From: CAVUQH01 sp963774445
GTDB taxonomy: Bacteria > Myxococcota_A > Polyangia > Haliangiales > Haliangiaceae
Assembly: GCA_963774445.1 (NCBI GenBank)
Contig: CAVZFC010000019.1
Location: 744,001 to 808,000, forward strand
DNA length: 64,000 nucleotides
Reading direction: 5' to 3'
Position 1 is the first letter of the stretch. Each line of letters starts with the position of its first letter. This document shows positions 37,040-48,365 of the stretch, in pieces. The notes under the pieces are model-generated. The model was given only the letters and a program-made list of their open reading frames with translations, did not search any database and was not told the origin of the DNA. Position numbers and translations under genes: made by a program.

Positions 37040-37698
37040 TCCTCGTCCGCGACCGGGTTGGACAGAACGCCCACCCCTTCGATCTCGATCTCGACGCGAT
37101 CGCCGGGCGCGATCGGCCCGACGCCCTGCGGGGTGCCGGTGGTGATGACGTCACCGACCTCCAGCGTCATCGCCCTGGTAATGACCTCGATGAGCAGCGG
37201 CACCGGGAAGATCATGTCCGAGGTGCGCGAGTCCTGGCGGAGCTCGCCGTTGAGGCGGGTGGAGATTCGCAGGTCGAGCGGGTCGAGGCCGCTGACGATG
37301 CGCGGGCCGATCGGGCAGAAGCTGTCGAAGCCCTTGGCCCGGGCCCACTGGCCGTCGCGGGCCTGCAGATCGCGGCACGACACGTCGTTGACGCAGGTCA
37401 ATCCCATCACGTAGTCGAGGGCATCGGCGGCCTTCACCCGGCGGGCCCGGCGGCCGATGACGACGCCGAGCTCGCCCTCGAAATCCACCCGCTGGTAGCC
37501 GCGCGGCCGCACGATCGCGTCGCCGGCCGAGATCACCGCGGACGGCGGCTTGAGGAAGATCACCGGCTCGTCGGGCACCGCCTTGCCCATCTCGGCGGCG
37601 TGGGCGCGGTAGTTCTGGCCGATGCCGATGACCTTGCTGGGGAGCAGGTCGATGGTCTGACCCTCGGTTTCGCCGGCTGCACAGACGTGGATCTTCAC
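37036..37698 (-). CDS. Fumarylacetoacetate hydrolase-family protein
   Basis: 220 aa from GTG 37698, which sits 6 nt after a TATAAC box; an upstream ATG would add 18 unlikely residues. Family motifs: IGIGQNYRAHAAEMG, PVIFLKPPSAV, VDFEGELGVVIG with the metal-binding Glu, and CVNDVSCRDLQ. FAH proteins of this size are mostly acylpyruvate hydrolases or oxaloacetate tautomerases/decarboxylases (FAHD1-like). The Glu residues for Mg binding are present. Its stop overlaps the folK start. Confidence 0.9.
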   Translation of the reverse strand: MKIHVCAAGETEGQTIDLLPSKVIGIGQNYRAHAAEMGKAVPDEPVIFLKPPSAVISAGDAIVRPRGYQRVDFEGELGVVIGRRARRVKAADALDYVMGLTCVNDVSCRDLQARDGQWARAKGFDSFCPIGPRIVSGLDPLDLRISTRLNGELRQDSRTSDMIFPVPLLIEVITRAMTLEVGDVITTGTPQGVGPIAPGDRVEIEIEGVGVLSNPVADEE

Positions 37699-37704
37699 GC
37701 GCCG

Positions 37705-37710
37705 GTTATA
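37705..37710 (-). promoter_or_regulatory. -10-like hexamer TATAAC, 6 nt before the FAH gene
   Basis: On the minus strand TATAAC ends 6 nt before GTG 37698. This supports the chosen start and a leaderless FAH-folK transcript. Confidence 0.4.
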
Positions 37711-37820
37711 GCGCACTGCGCCGTCGGGGTGACTGACGTGTGCAGGTTGCACACGTCATGCGACATGGTCGCGCCTGGTGCAAGAGATGCACCTTCATTG
37801 AAACCGGCCGGCGGGCCCCG

Positions 37821-37826
37821 TAAACT
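37821..37826 (+). promoter_or_regulatory. -10-like hexamer TAAACT, 9 nt before the FHA gene
   Basis: TAAACT ends 9 nt before ATG 37836. The intervening TTGAGGGA has a possible weak Shine-Dalgarno, so this case is less clearly leaderless than the others. Confidence 0.3.
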
Positions 37827-37835
37827 ATTGAGGGA

Positions 37836-40161
37836 ATGTCGCCGCCACGTCGACCCACGGCTCTCGGGCCGGTGCCGGCGCCGAGGGCTCCGTCTGCCGG
37901 CGGGTCGAACGGCGCGCCACGGTTCGACGAAGACGAGCGGACCACCGTCGATTCGGGCCCGCCGCAGCCGGGATCCGACCTCGATGCGCGGTGGGAAGAG
38001 AAGACCCGCCGCGAGGGCAAAGGCGATCGGTCGGCGCGCGGAGTCCCCCGCCTATCTACCGGGGACGACAGCGGTCGGGTGTTGCGCGAAGCCACCGACG
38101 CGGGCGACGAGGTAACCGTCAGCGCCCCCCCGGACGATGACGACGAGGTGACCGTCCGCGCCGACGAGCAGCTGCAGCAGCGGCTGGCCGCCGGCATGGA
38201 CGACGCCAGCGAGGCCGGACAGTCCTCGACGATGGACGGCACGATGGACGGCACGATGGACGGCACGATCGACGAGCCGACGGTCAACGAACAGGCCAAG
38301 CCGTTGCCGCCGCTGTCGGTGGTCCCGCCGATTCCGGCGGGCAAGCGGGCCCGACCGGCGGCGCGCAAACCGGCCCTGGCAACCGGGCGGCTCACCGTGG
38401 TCGCCGGCAACGACAGCGGCCGCGAGTTCGAGCTGACCGGCAAGAGCGCGGTGATTGGTCGCGGCGTCAACTGCAGCCTGGTGCTGACCGACATCGCGGT
38501 GTCGCGGCGGCACATGGAGATCGAGTTCGACGGGCGCCTCTACCGGCTGCGCGATCTCAGGCTCGGGCAACGGCACGCTGCTCAATGACCGGGTCGAGGA
38601 CGGCGTTTGCGAGCTTCGCCACGGCGACCGGCTGGAGCTGGGTAACACCGTCATCCGTTTCGAGCATCCGGCGTCCAAGCCCGAGCCGGCCTCGGTCGGG
38701 TGGGGAGGACAGGCCGACGTCGACGAAGAGGCCAGCACCATCGCCGGCCGGGGACGCAGCGGTGCCGGCGCCAAGCTGCCGCCGCCGCGCCGCATGCCCG
38801 GCGCCGGAGCGGATCGCCGACTGGTGCTGCCGCCCTCTCCGCCAGGAGCGGCGCTGCCTGCCACCCAGCCGCCGGCAATGCGCCCGATCGCGGCGCGGCC
38901 GATCGGCCCACATCCGCACGCCGGCGACCCGACGCTGCCGCCGATGGCGCTTCCGGTGTCGATGCCGCGAGGCGGGCAGCCCGCGTTCGGCGTGCCCGAC
39001 CAGCGCAAGCTGATCATCGGCATCATCTCGGCGACCATCGTCATCGTGGTCATCGCCATCGTCGCCACGCTCATCCGCGGGGGCGAGGGCGAGCAGGTCG
39101 CCAGCAGCGAGGCGCCGGGGAGCCCGCCGTCGGTGGTGCCGATCGCCGCCGAGCCGATCGCCGCGGCCGCCCCCGAGAAGGCGCCGAAGGAGGGTGACCC
39201 GCAGCCCGACAACACCCCGCCAGAGGCGACCCTCCCGGTCAACACCTGGGGAACCAACGAGGTGCTCCTGGCCTCGCGCGCGGGCGTTCCGGCCTCGGCG
39301 CTGCAGCGCGACGTCAACCTGCAGGCCCCCGAGGCGACCCACGCGGACCCGCCCGCGAACGACGAGAAGCCCAAGGAAAAGGCCGCGGATCCGCCCAAGG
39401 CCACCAATCACGAGGAGGCGCGCAGGGCCACCAACCGGCCGACCACCCGCGCGCGCAAGGCGCCCCGACAGACGACCCCCAAGCTCAAGCGCCGCGCGGC
39501 CAAGCGTCCGACCCGCACCGCCAGCCGGGCGCGACGCCGGGCGTCTCGGCCGACCCACAAGACCAGCGCCACGGCGGCGCGCAAGAAGGCGCTGGCGCTG
39601 TATCGCAAGAAAGACTTCAACGGCGCCGCCTCCGCCCTGCGCGACGCGGCCGGCGACGTCTCGGACGACGAGGCCGACAAGCTGCGCGCCACCGCGACCA
39701 ACTACGAGACGGTCGGCGTCAACATGACCCGCGCGCAGGCCAGCGAGACCTCCAACCCGACCTCGTCGATGGCCGCCTACCGCCGCGCGTTGGCGCTGGA
39801 CAAGCGCACCGGCGACGGCGCGCACGCGGCCTACATTCGCATCAAGCTGGGGCAGGTCGCGCCCAAAGCCGCGGCCTCGTACATGGCGCAAAAGAAGTAC
39901 GTGCTGGCCAAGAAGGCGGCCGACGCCGCGGTCAACTACGGCGCCGGCTCGCACCCGACCGTCAAGCGCGTGCGCAGCGCGCTCGAGCGCAAGGCCACCG
40001 ACTTCTACAAGCAGGCGATCGGTATCAAGAAGAGCAACCCGACCGGCGCCAAGTCGCTACTGCGGCGAGTGCTCCACATCGTGCCGCCCGACAGCCCCTG
40101 GTACGCCAAGGCCTACAAGCTGCTCAACGCGCGCAAAGGCCCGCGCGACGACGACGAGTAG
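37836..40161 (+). CDS. FHA-domain membrane protein with TPR-like C-terminus, frameshifted
   Basis: The N-terminal 200 residues are disordered and acidic (EDERTTVDSG, PDDDDEVTVRADEQ) with TMDG repeats. Next is an FHA domain: GREFELTGKSAVIGRGVNCS, DIAVSRRHMEIEF, and GSGNGTLLND in the next frame. An extra A at 38559 breaks it; removing it restores RDLGSGNGTLLNDRVEDG and one 774-aa protein. A membrane helix (IIGIISATIVIVVIAIVATL) follows, then a very basic stretch and TPR-like helices (ARKKALALYRKKDFNGAASAL). FHA binds phosphothreonine, so it probably responds to a Ser/Thr kinase. None is in the window. Confidence 0.82.
38229..38270 (+). repeat. 12-bp tandem repeat coding TMDG, three and a half units
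   Basis: ACGATGGACGGC is repeated exactly three times, then partly, inside the disordered N-terminus of the FHA protein. Each unit encodes TMDG and contains a threonine, conceivably a kinase target. Confidence 0.85.
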
Positions 40162-40216
40162 CCCCCGCTCTGCCGATTCGTCACATCTCGGCCAGATGGG
40201 CCGACATCCTCCGTAT

Positions 40217-40304
40217 CCGGTCTCCCTGAGCGAAGGTCGCGCGACGCGCGGCCGTCGTCGAAGGGCGCGAACGTTGCGCCCTTCGACAAGCTCAGGGCGA
40301 CCGG
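40217..40304. repeat. REP-like inverted repeat between convergent genes
   Basis: An outer arm CCGGTCTCCCTGAGC and an inner GTCGAAGGGCGC face their mirror, GCGCCCTTCGAC and GCTCAGGGCGACCGG, with an extra 23-nt GC-rich segment on the left side. It can form a long interrupted hairpin between the FHA gene and the opposite receiver gene, where it may end both transcripts. The right arm is the same unit as the repeats at 48213-48349. Confidence 0.7.
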
Positions 40305-40359
40305 AAATGACGCCGATACGCGCTGGCTCGAGAGATCTGACGAATCGTCAGAGCCCCCG

Positions 40360-40746
40360 CTACTCGGCCAGGAGCCGGTCGATGGTCTGGTCGAGCTTGC
40401 GAAAATCGAACGGCTTGTCGATCTTGGCGTCAACGTCGTAGAGCGGCGCGGTCATCGAGCTCAGCCCCTCGCCGATGGCGGTGAGCATGACGATCTTGAT
40501 CGTCTCCAGCGCGGGGTCGTGGCGCATCGAGCGGGCGACCTCCCAGCCGGACATCTTGGGCATCATCACGTCGAGCACCACCAGGTCGGGGCGCTGCTCG
40601 CGCATCTTCTCCAGCGCCTCCTCGCCGTCGCCGGCGGTGATCACGGAGAAGCCCCGCTTGCTCAGCCGGGCCGACAGCATGCCAACGATGCTCGGGTCGT
40701 CGTCCACCAGAAGGATCGTCGCCCCTTCACCCGCCACAACTGCCAT
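40360..40746 (-). CDS. Single-domain response regulator
   Basis: A 128-aa receiver starting MAVVAGEGATILLVDDDPSI. It has an acidic pair, phospho-Asp in VVLDVMMPKMSGWEV, switch Thr in VMLTAIG and Lys in KIDKPFDFRKL. It has no output domain. It is convergent with the FHA gene and divergent from the flippase-like gene. The kinase is not nearby. Confidence 0.9.
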   Translation of the reverse strand: MAVVAGEGATILLVDDDPSIVGMLSARLSKRGFSVITAGDGEEALEKMREQRPDLVVLDVMMPKMSGWEVARSMRHDPALETIKIVMLTAIGEGLSSMTAPLYDVDAKIDKPFDFRKLDQTIDRLLAE

Positions 40747-40795
40747 TGACTCACGGTATGCCCGGCCCCGGGACCCGGTCAAGGCACGCCGCTGT

Positions 40796-40801
40796 GATAG
40801 A
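40796..40801 (+). promoter_or_regulatory. -10-like hexamer GATAGA, 8 nt before a start codon
   Basis: GATAGA ends 8 nt before GTG 40810; no Shine-Dalgarno. It lies in the 63-bp divergent gap to the receiver gene. Confidence 0.33.
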
Positions 40802-40809
40802 ACCGGCCG

Positions 40810-41832
40810 GTGAAGAGAGCCTGGCGCCGCCTGCTCATCGGCATCATCGCCGGGGTGACTATTTTCGCCGGCTTCTCGATCTACGCCGACGTGAGCGAGC
40901 TGGGCGATCGCCTGCGCGGCTTCGGCTGGTGGGCCCTCGGAGCAGCGATCGGCCTGGCCCTGGTCAATTACGTCATCCGTTACTTTCGTTGGGCACTGTA
41001 CCTTCGCGTGGCGGAAATCGCGGTCCCTACCCGGACCAGCGCACTTACGTTCCTGTCGGGATTCGCCCTGGCGGTGACGCCGGGCAAGATCGGTGAGCTG
41101 ATCAAGAGCTTCCTCCTGCGCGAGACCTGCCAGGTGCCGATCACCCGCAGCGCGCCGGTCGTCATCGCCGAGCGAGTGACCGATCTGATCGCGCTCCTGG
41201 TGCTGGGCGTGATCGGTGTCGCCATCTACGGCATCGCTTCGAGCATGGTCATCGCCGGCGGCGCCGCGGTCGGCGCCGGGCTGCTGATCCTGGCCTGGCC
41301 GGCGCTGGCCCACGCCATCATCCGACTCGTCGGCCGCCTGCCTCGCCTGCGCAACCTGGCGGTGCGGCTTCGCGAGATGTACGACGGCCTGCTCTATCTG
41401 GTTCGCCCGGATCGGTTGCTGTGGGCAACCGCGCTGGGCGCGGTCGCGTGGATGGCCGAGTGCCTCGGCTTCACCCTGATCGTCTCGGCATTCCCCGGCA
41501 CCGACGTCCCCTGGGGCCTGGCCACCCTGATCTACGCGACCACCACCATCGCCGGGGCGCTGTCGTTCCTTCCCGGCGGGCTGCTCGTCACCGAGGCGAC
41601 CATGGCCCTGTTCCTGGTCGAGTCGTCCCGCGGCGTGGACCAGCCGACAGCGGTGGCTGCGACCATCCTCACCCGCCTGGCCACCCTCTGGTTCGCGGTG
41701 GTGATCGGCCTGGTGGCGTTGGCGGTCTTCCGCCGCCTGACGCCCGGCGCGGCCCGGGCGATGGAGGCGGTCGCCCCGGAGGACCCGGCCGGCGAATCGG
41801 ATCCCCCGGCCGACCCGGGCGCCGGGCCGTAA
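40810..41832 (+). CDS. Lysylphosphatidylglycerol synthetase/flippase-like membrane protein (UPF0104)
   Basis: A 340-aa polytopic protein with about eight hydrophobic segments. It starts KRAWRRLLIGIIAGVTIFAG and carries the family signature LTFLSGFALAVTPGKIGELIKSFLL and later ALSFLPGGLLVTEATM. The family comprises the membrane flippase part of MprF and stand-alone relatives thought to move lipids. No catalytic synthetase domain is attached. The M48-like gene begins 17 nt downstream with its own -10-like box. Confidence 0.85.
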   Translation: MKRAWRRLLIGIIAGVTIFAGFSIYADVSELGDRLRGFGWWALGAAIGLALVNYVIRYFRWALYLRVAEIAVPTRTSALTFLSGFALAVTPGKIGELIKSFLLRETCQVPITRSAPVVIAERVTDLIALLVLGVIGVAIYGIASSMVIAGGAAVGAGLLILAWPALAHAIIRLVGRLPRLRNLAVRLREMYDGLLYLVRPDRLLWATALGAVAWMAECLGFTLIVSAFPGTDVPWGLATLIYATTTIAGALSFLPGGLLVTEATMALFLVESSRGVDQPTAVAATILTRLATLWFAVVIGLVALAVFRRLTPGAARAMEAVAPEDPAGESDPPADPGAGP

Positions 41833-41837
41833 ACGGC

Positions 41838-41843
41838 TATACT
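41838..41843 (+). promoter_or_regulatory. -10-like hexamer TATACT, 6 nt before the M48-like gene
   Basis: TATACT ends 6 nt before ATG 41850 with no Shine-Dalgarno. One of the best matches in the leaderless series. It would start the M48-dynamin-dynamin transcript. Confidence 0.45.
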
Positions 41844-41849
41844 CCGCCC

Positions 41850-42730
41850 ATGACAGGGGTCGATTTCGACTTCGCGCGCTATGTCGCCTACCGCCGAGGT
41901 GTGGTCCACCAGCGGGCCCGCGACGGCGCTGCCTACTCCTACGCCGGCGAGCGCAAGGTCCGCCGCGCCCTGGTCACCGCCCGGCCGGTGAGCATGGCCA
42001 TCGAGGCGACCACCCGGCTGTGGAAGAACGCGGCCCGAAACGAGCTGCTCGGCACCTCGGTCAAGGTCACCGACCAGCAGTTCCCGCGCGCCCACGCGGC
42101 GCTGCGCAAGGCCTGCCAGGCGCTGCACCTCGACGTTCCGCCGCTCTACGCCGCACCGTCGGGCTCGCGCTTTTCCGCGCAGACCCTGGGCACCGACGAC
42201 GAGCCGTACATCGTCGTCAACTCGGGGCTGATCGAGCGTCTCGACGACGTCGAGCTGCTCGCGGTCCTGGGCAACGAGCTCGGCCACATTCAGAACAACC
42301 ACGTGGTCTACGCCACCGCCCTGCACTACCTGACCCACGACTCGACCATGTTCGTGCGCTGGATCGTCAAGCCGGCTGTGCTGGCGCTGCAGGCCTGGTC
42401 GCGGCGCGCCGAGATCACCTGCGATCGGGCGGCGCTCCTGTGCACCCGCGACCTCGAAGCGACGCTGGCGGCGATCGTCAAGATCGGCCTCGGCTCCGAA
42501 CAGCCGATCAATATCGAGGAGTACCTGCGCGACTTGCCCGATCCGCGCAAGGGGATCGGCCGCTACGCCGAGATCTTTCGCTCGCACCCGTACCTGCCCA
42601 AGCGGGTACAGGCGCTGCAGGTCTTCGCGGCCAGCACCTTCTACTGCAAGCTCATCGGCGCGGACACCGACGCTGCGCTGTCGTCCGAAGAGGTCGACGC
42701 GCAGGTGGCCGACATCCTCAAGGTGATCTG

Positions 42731-42731
<1 letters not shown>
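41850..42731 (+). CDS. M48-like peptidase homologue with altered zinc motif
   Basis: A 293-aa protein. The M48 region has YIVVNSGLIERLDDVELLAVL, then GNELGHIQNNH where active enzymes have HExxH: residue 142 is Asn (AAC at 42273) instead of the first zinc-binding His. The second His (146), the Glu (143) and the downstream third ligand in RRAEITCDRAA (E188) remain. SHPYLPKRVQALQVF is the usual C-terminal M48 segment. It is therefore probably inactive or binds metal differently. Its stop overlaps the ATG of the first dynamin gene, implying a common role. Confidence 0.82.
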
Positions 42732-44527
<1,796 letters not shown>

Positions 44528-44530
44528 CCC

Positions 44531-47452
44531 GTGTCGATCTGGTCCCGCATCGAGCGCCGGCTGACCGATCTGGCCGGGGAGCTTCTGCCGGACGAGTTCC
44601 GCGAGCAGGTTGACGAGGCCCGGCGACTGCTCGACAGCGGAAGGGCGGCCGAGGCAGCCCAGAGCCTGGACGCGCTGGTCACCGAGCGACCGGCCCACGC
44701 GGTGGCGCAGTCGCTGCTGGGCGCCGCGCGCCTGGAGCTGGGCGACGCCGCCGCCGCGCGGTCGGCGTTCGAGCTGGCAATCGCCACCGATCCGGATCTG
44801 GCCGAGGCACACGTGGGGCGAGGCGAGGCGTCCGCAGCCCAGGGCGATGACGACACCGCGGTGGCCGCCTACCGAACCGCGATCGGCGCCGCCGGTGGCG
44901 ATCGCGCGGTGTTGCACGCGGCCTACCGCGGGCTGGGCGCCGTCTACCGCCGCGGCGGCGATCTCGACAAGGCGATCCGCGAGCTGCGCAAGGCGGTGGC
45001 CGAGTCACCGCGCGACGGCGTTGCGCTCGGCGGGTTGGGCGAGGCGCTGCTCGCCGATCCGGACGTCACCGACGAGGAGGCCGAGCGGTACCTGGCGCGC
45101 GCGGCCGCTGCCGAACAGAGCGCGCCGGTCACCTGGCTGGGACTGGGCGACCTGGCGCTCCGCGGCGGCGACCCGGCGGCGGCCGCCGAGCAGTACGACA
45201 AGGCGCTGGCGCTGGCCACGACCGACGTCATGGCCGAATCGCCGCCGCGCCGGCGTGATCGGCTGCGCGCGCTGTGCGGGCTGGGCGACGCGGCGCTGGC
45301 CGCCGGTGACGCGCCCGCGGCGCACCGCCGCTACCTCGAGGCGCTGGCGCTGGATCCACGCCGGGCCGACGTCCACGCGCGGGTCGCCGAGGCCCACCGC
45401 CGGGTCGGCAACCCGGACGCCGCCATCGCCGCATACGAGCGCGCGCTACAGCTCGGCGCCGGCGACGACGTGCTCCACGCGGCGCTGGACACCGCCATCG
45501 AGGCCCGCGCCGTGGCCGCGGCGGTCGACCTGGCCAACCGCGTGCTCGCCCGCGATCCCGACGATCCGCGCGCCCTGGTCGCCCGCGGCATCGCCCTGGC
45601 CGACGAAGGCAAGGTCGAGCCGGCGCGCGCGACCTTTCGCGCGGCGCTGGCCCGCGGCGACGACGCCCAGGCGCGGCTGGCGCTGGCCCGGCTCGAGCTC
45701 GACAGCTCGCCGGCGCGCGCGGCGGGCAACGCCGCGGCCAACGAGGCGCTGGCGGCGCTGCGCATCGAGCCGGGCAGCGAACGCGGGCGGGCGCTCCTGG
45801 CCGAGGCGCGCGCGCGGACGCTGGTTGACCCGGGCGAGGCAGGCGGCAATCGCGACGCCGCCCTCTATCGTCTGATCACCGATCTGCAGGAGCTGTCGAT
45901 GCGCAGCCGCGAGCTGGGAGGCCTGGCCGCCGACGGCGCGCGCGCCGCGACTGACTTCGATCAGCCGCTCCTGGTCACGGTCATGGGCGAATTTTCGAGC
46001 GGCAAGTCGACCTTCGTCAACGCCTTCATCGGCGACGACGTCGCGCCGACCGGGATCACGCCGACGACGGCGACGATCAACGTGGTCAAGTACGGCCGCG
46101 AGCGCGGCGGTCGCATCCACTACCGCGACGGCCGCACCGAGGCGCTCGGCTGGGACGAGCTGATGGCGGCGCTGCGCGCGCTCGACGCCCACAGCACCCG
46201 CGAGGTCAGGCTGGTCGAGATCCTGGTGCCGCTGGCCGCGCTCGAGCGGATCAACATCGTCGACACCCCCGGGCTCAACTCGATCCTTCCCGAGCACGAG
46301 GAGGTGGCGCGCGGCTTCATCGCCCGCGCCGACGCCGTGGTCTGGCTGTTCACCGCCAACCAGGCGGGCAAGAAGACCGAGAAGGCAGCGCTCGAGCGGA
46401 TCCGCGGCGAAGGGGTGCGCGTCCTCGGCGTCCTCAACAAGATCGATCAACTGGCCGCCGGCGAGGTTGACCAGGTGGTCGACTACGTGCGCGCCGAGCT
46501 GTCGGGGCTGGTCGAAGCGGTCGTGCCGCTGTCGGCGCGGCAGGCGGCGCTGGCGCGCAACGACGATACCGCCGAGGACGGCAACTGGAGCGCGCTGGAG
46601 GCCGATCTCGAGCAGCGTTTCTTTGCCCGCTCGAGAGAGATCAAGCGCGAGGTCGCCGCCCGGCGCCTGGGCGGCCTGGTCGAGCGGGCCCGCCGCACCG
46701 TGGCCGAGCGCCGCGATCGCGCGCGCGAGGTCGCCGCGGCCCTGGCCAGCGGCGCGGACGGCGTGGGCGCCGCCGCCGCGCTGTTCGGCGACGAGGTGGC
46801 GCTGCGCGAACGCCGTGCGCTGACCGGCCAGGTGGCCGATCTCTACCGTCGCGCCGCCCGCGAGGTGCTGGAGTTGGTGCGCCCGCGGCGGCTGCCGTTC
46901 GGCTCGCACAGCGCCACCGAGGCCGACCGCGACTACCTGGTGTCGCTGCTCCACGCCGGCTACGAAGCGGCGCTCGAGCACAGCCGCCGCGGCGTGGTCG
47001 CCGACCTGCACGCGCGCGGAGGCGATGCCGTGGCCGAGGCGGCCCGGGCCGCCGACGTCGTCGGCGCCGACGCCGCCAGCGATCTCGCGCGTACGGTCGA
47101 CGACGCCGTACGCCTGGTCGAGGCCCAGGTCTTCGCTCGCTGTCTGGCGTACGTCGGCGGGTTCCTGCGCGGCGGCTTCGTCGATAGCTTCTTTCGCGGC
47201 GAGCTGCCCAAGATCGAGCTGAGCGAGGACGCCGTCTTCCACGCGCTGTTCCGCGACTCGCCCGACCTCGACATTCAGATCGGCGAGCCGCTGGCACGGG
47301 CCGGTCGCGCCGCGCTGGAGTCGCTGGCCGATCGCCTGCGCCACTACGGCGACGTCGCCGATGTGCTGGCCTACGACATCGAGGTCGGCGAAGTCCGCGC
47401 GCTCGACGCCATCGACGCCCGCCGGCGCGACCTGGCCGGCGCGGCGTCATGA
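44531..47452 (+). CDS. TPR-dynamin-like GTPase, second of a pair
   Basis: 973 aa from GTG 44531. The first 430 residues are TPR-like repeats (AARRLLDSGRAAEAAQSLDA-type helices, ARSAFELAIATDPDLAEAHV, HRRYLEALALDPRRADVHAR). The dynamin GTPase domain follows: G1 GEFSSGKST near 486, G2 TGITPTT, G3 IVDTPGLNS near 577, G4 LNKID near 636. The C-terminal half is helical, with weak hydrophobic stretches (CLAYVGGFLRGGFVDSFF). The TPR-GTPase fusion suggests the pair is recruited by a partner. Co-transcribed with the first dynamin and the M48-like gene. Confidence 0.88.
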   Translation: MSIWSRIERRLTDLAGELLPDEFREQVDEARRLLDSGRAAEAAQSLDALVTERPAHAVAQSLLGAARLELGDAAAARSAFELAIATDPDLAEAHVGRGEASAAQGDDDTAVAAYRTAIGAAGGDRAVLHAAYRGLGAVYRRGGDLDKAIRELRKAVAESPRDGVALGGLGEALLADPDVTDEEAERYLARAAAAEQSAPVTWLGLGDLALRGGDPAAAAEQYDKALALATTDVMAESPPRRRDRLRALCGLGDAALAAGDAPAAHRRYLEALALDPRRADVHARVAEAHRRVGNPDAAIAAYERALQLGAGDDVLHAALDTAIEARAVAAAVDLANRVLARDPDDPRALVARGIALADEGKVEPARATFRAALARGDDAQARLALARLELDSSPARAAGNAAANEALAALRIEPGSERGRALLAEARARTLVDPGEAGGNRDAALYRLITDLQELSMRSRELGGLAADGARAATDFDQPLLVTVMGEFSSGKSTFVNAFIGDDVAPTGITPTTATINVVKYGRERGGRIHYRDGRTEALGWDELMAALRALDAHSTREVRLVEILVPLAALERINIVDTPGLNSILPEHEEVARGFIARADAVVWLFTANQAGKKTEKAALERIRGEGVRVLGVLNKIDQLAAGEVDQVVDYVRAELSGLVEAVVPLSARQAALARNDDTAEDGNWSALEADLEQRFFARSREIKREVAARRLGGLVERARRTVAERRDRAREVAAALASGADGVGAAAALFGDEVALRERRALTGQVADLYRRAAREVLELVRPRRLPFGSHSATEADRDYLVSLLHAGYEAALEHSRRGVVADLHARGGDAVAEAARAADVVGADAASDLARTVDDAVRLVEAQVFARCLAYVGGFLRGGFVDSFFRGELPKIELSEDAVFHALFRDSPDLDIQIGEPLARAGRAALESLADRLRHYGDVADVLAYDIEVGEVRALDAIDARRRDLAGAAS

Positions 47453-47460
47453 CCGGACGG

Positions 47461-47466
47461 TAGGTT
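47461..47466 (+). promoter_or_regulatory. -10-like hexamer TAGGTT, 6 nt before rnhB
   Basis: TAGGTT ends 6 nt before GTG 47473, directly after the dynamin stop. The downstream TGGAG could also serve as a weak Shine-Dalgarno. Confidence 0.25.
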
Positions 47467-47472
47467 GGAGCG

Positions 47473-48175
47473 GTGAGAGACAAGCGCACGCTGGGCATCG
47501 ACGAGGCCGGCCGGGGGCCGGCGATCGGACCGATGGTGATGGCCGCGGTCTGTCTCGATACCCGCGCGGCGCGGGCGCTGACGCGCGCGGGCCTGGCCGA
47601 TTTCGAAGAGCTACGGCGCCGGCGAGCGAGCTCGCACCATCCGCGCCGAGCTGGCCGACAAGGTGCGCGCGCGGGCGCTCCACGTGCAGGTGCGGGTGAT
47701 CGACGTGGCGGTGATCGACCGGCGCGTGGCGAAGTCGGAGCTGAACGCGCTGGAGCGCGAGGTCGCCGAGTCGTTCATCCACGAGGCGCCACCGGTCGAT
47801 CGGGTCGTCGCCGACGGCAAGGTGATGTTCGCGCGGCTGGCGGCGCGCTTCGACCACATGGAGGCGTGCAACGATGGCGAGTCGCGCCACGCCGCCGTGG
47901 CCGCGGCCTCGGTGCTGGCCAAGGTCCGCCGCGACCAGATCTTCGAGCGGATCTGCGCCCGCTACCAGCCGGAGTTCGGCGAGGTCCGCGGCGGCGGCTA
48001 CGTCAACGACGCCACGCGCCGCTTCCTCCGCGCCTACGCCGAGCGCCACCGCGGCCTGCCGCCCGAGGCGCGACGCTCCTGGCCTCACCCGTACCTGGCC
48101 GACATCCTCGGCCCGGACTTCGACCCGTTCGCCGACTGCCCCGACGACCGCACTGGCCAGCTGTCACTGCTGTAG
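47473..48175 (+). CDS. rnhB: Ribonuclease HII, archaeal/eukaryal-like, frameshifted
   Basis: LGIDEAGRGPAIGPMVMAAV holds active-site D10-E11. The conserved DSK motif is split: as printed LADFEELRRR, but removing one T from 47601-47603 gives LADSKSYGAGERARTI and a single 233-aa protein. Later motifs are NALEREVAESFI, DGKVMF, HAAVAAASVLAKVRRDQIFE and GGGYVNDATRRFL. GPAIGPMV and the C-terminal part look like archaeal/eukaryal RNase H2 rather than the usual bacterial GPLAGPVV type. It removes ribonucleotides and RNA primers from DNA. Confidence 0.88.
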
Positions 48176-48212
48176 TCGGCGCCCCGCCACCCCGACATTC
48201 GGTCCCCTGGGC

Positions 48213-48349
48213 GCGCACGTTGCGCCCTTCGACACGCTCAGGGCGACCGGCTTCCAAGCAGCGCACGTTGCGCCCTTCGACACGCTCAGGGCGACCGGCT
48301 TCCAAGCAGCATCCCGTTGCGCCCTTCGACACGCTCCCGGCGACCGGGT
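48213..48349. repeat. REP-like repeat: two exact 48-bp units plus a diverged third
   Basis: Units at 48213-48260 and 48261-48308 are identical; 48309-48349 is a partial, changed copy. Each contains GCGCCCTTCGACACGCTCAG, the arm also found at 40273-40304. The block fills the gap between convergent rnhB and the anti-sigma gene. It may work as a terminator or structural element. The rest of 48176-48365 shows nothing else. Confidence 0.8.
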
Positions 48350-48365
48350 TCGATGCGGCTGCGCC

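Noticed and set aside
48213..48349. Direct repeats that could be taken for a CRISPR array
   Set aside because: The units are contiguous 48-bp duplicates with no unique spacers, and no cas genes are present.
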